Assembly (NCBI RefSeq): GCF_000152825.2
Contig: NC_014414.1
Coordinates: 744,001-808,000 of the forward strand
DNA from: Parvularcula bermudensis HTCC2503
GTDB taxonomy: Bacteria > Pseudomonadota > Alphaproteobacteria > Caulobacterales > Parvularculaceae
DNA length: 64,000 bases
Direction: 5' to 3'
Below are positions 63,354-64,000 of the stretch, one piece after another; the first letter of the stretch is position 1, and the number at the start of each line of letters is the position of its first letter. The translations under genes and the position numbers were made by a program. The notes under the pieces are model-generated. The model saw only the letters and a list, made by a program, of their open reading frames with translations, was not told the DNA's origin and did not search any database.

Positions 63354-64000
63354 CCTTGTGTTACATCGCCCCCGCGGCGGGCAGACAAGAGGGTAAGAAC
63401 CTTGGCCGCGGTTTCTTCGACGGACCGTCGCGTCACGTCGATGATCGGCCATCCCTGTTTGGCGAACATGCGCTTTGCCTTGGTGATCTCGTCCCGCACT
63501 CGATCCTCTTCGTAATAGGCATCCGCCGATTCTTCAGCCGTCAGATTATTGAGCCGGGTCTTGCGGATCTGGGACAATCGCAAGGGACTGGCGGTCAGCC
63601 CGACGATCAAGGGCTTGCGCAGCGTAAACAATTCCGGCGGCGGATCGCTTGTCGGCACAAGCGGGATATTCGCCGCCTTTACCCCGCGATGGGCGAGATA
63701 CATGCAGGTCGGCGTTTTCGAGGTTCGACTGACCCCCACCAGGACGACATCGGCATTATCAAGGTCCCATGTCGATTGGCCGTCATCATGGGCGAGGGTG
63801 TAGTCCATCGCCGCAATACGCCGAAAATAATCGGCATCCAAACGGTGTTGAGCGCCGGTTTCCGTGGTCTGCTTGAGGTCGAGATAGTCTGTGAATGCGT
63901 TAAGGAGGGGGTCGAGCACCGGAATGGCCGGCACCTGCAATTCAGCACATTTCACTTCGAGCCGGCGTCGCAATTGACGATCAACGATCGTGTACATGAC
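63350..64000 (-). CDS. ppsR: PEP synthase regulatory kinase/phosphorylase (DUF299), partial
   Basis: The C-terminal 216 or so residues of a bifunctional kinase/pyrophosphorylase of the DUF299 family that regulates phosphoenolpyruvate synthase or PPDK. The frame runs off the window end, so about 55-60 N-terminal residues are missing. The P-loop GVSRTSKTPTCMYLA is clear, followed by NIPLVP and GLTASPLRLSQIRKTRL. It is the first gene of an overlapped chain with maf, aroE, coaE and dnaQ, as in many alphaproteobacteria near the replication origin. Confidence 0.94.
   Translation of the reverse strand, partial: VMYTIVDRQLRRRLEVKCAELQVPAIPVLDPLLNAFTDYLDLKQTTETGAQHRLDADYFRRIAAMDYTLAHDDGQSTWDLDNADVVLVGVSRTSKTPTCMYLAHRGVKAANIPLVPTSDPPPELFTLRKPLIVGLTASPLRLSQIRKTRLNNLTAEESADAYYEEDRVRDEITKAKRMFAKQGWPIIDVTRRSVEETAAKVLTLLSARRGGDVTQG

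Overview
The window is 64 kb of GC-rich chromosome from an alphaproteobacterium. The lineage call rests on content: a RegB/RegA redox pair beside a Sco lipoprotein, an intracellular PHA depolymerase, a UbiH-type ubiquinone hydroxylase, the order lnt - XRE regulator - metK - trmB, and the overlapping chain ppsR-maf-aroE-coaE-dnaQ, together with DUF2853 and DUF1674 proteins. The overall look is that of a marine heterotroph such as Parvularcula or a relative; this is inference from gene content and was not tested. I see no prophage, insertion sequence, integron, CRISPR array or plasmid genes. It is mostly a housekeeping chromosome with a few accessory loci.

Layout. 1-5 kb: 3' end of ftsY, a small membrane protein, yciB/ispZ, a NUDIX hydrolase, a MarR regulator with a strictly periodic lysine tail, exonuclease III and an unknown membrane protein. 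5-11 kb: TSUP transporter, lolA and ftsK plus small unknowns. 11-23 kb: ubiH, a retropepsin-like protease, dapB, dnaJ, dnaK, a convergent surface-lipoprotein/Slam-translocon pair, grpE, cutA, hrcA and rph. This cluster holds most of the heat-shock machinery (DnaK-DnaJ-GrpE and the HrcA repressor). 23-32 kb: acyltransferase, a frameshifted secreted protein, an M1 peptidase, pyrF, nth, DUF2853, a histidine phosphatase and an MscS channel. 32-40 kb: the tightly overlapped miaB-phoH-ybeY-corC-lnt run, an XRE regulator, metK and trmB, then convergent sulfotransferase and DJ-1/PfpI genes. 41-48 kb: rimP-nusA-ylxR-infB with a promoter and an intrinsic terminator in its leader, then tRNA-Thr(CGU). 48-58 kb: two lesser-known proteins, regA/regB with a divergent sco, phaZ, polA, a lysine-tailed membrane protein and htpX. 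58-64 kb: a DUF1674 (SDHAF4-like) protein, a TPR lipoprotein and the dnaQ-coaE-aroE-maf-ppsR chain, cut by the window end.

The most noteworthy items are these. (1) A TbpB-like surface lipoprotein lies tail to tail with a Slam-type outer-membrane translocon. (2) A dispersed element of about 105 bp occurs in three copies, and its CTAGAGC ends supply the stop codons of ubiH, the retropepsin and pyrF. (3) Two unrelated proteins carry histone-H1-like Lys/Ala tails, the MarR one with KK pairs every five residues. (4) The rimP-nusA-infB operon has an attenuator-like leader. (5) A secreted protein gene appears to be broken by a single-base frameshift. Residue positions given below are approximate unless stated.
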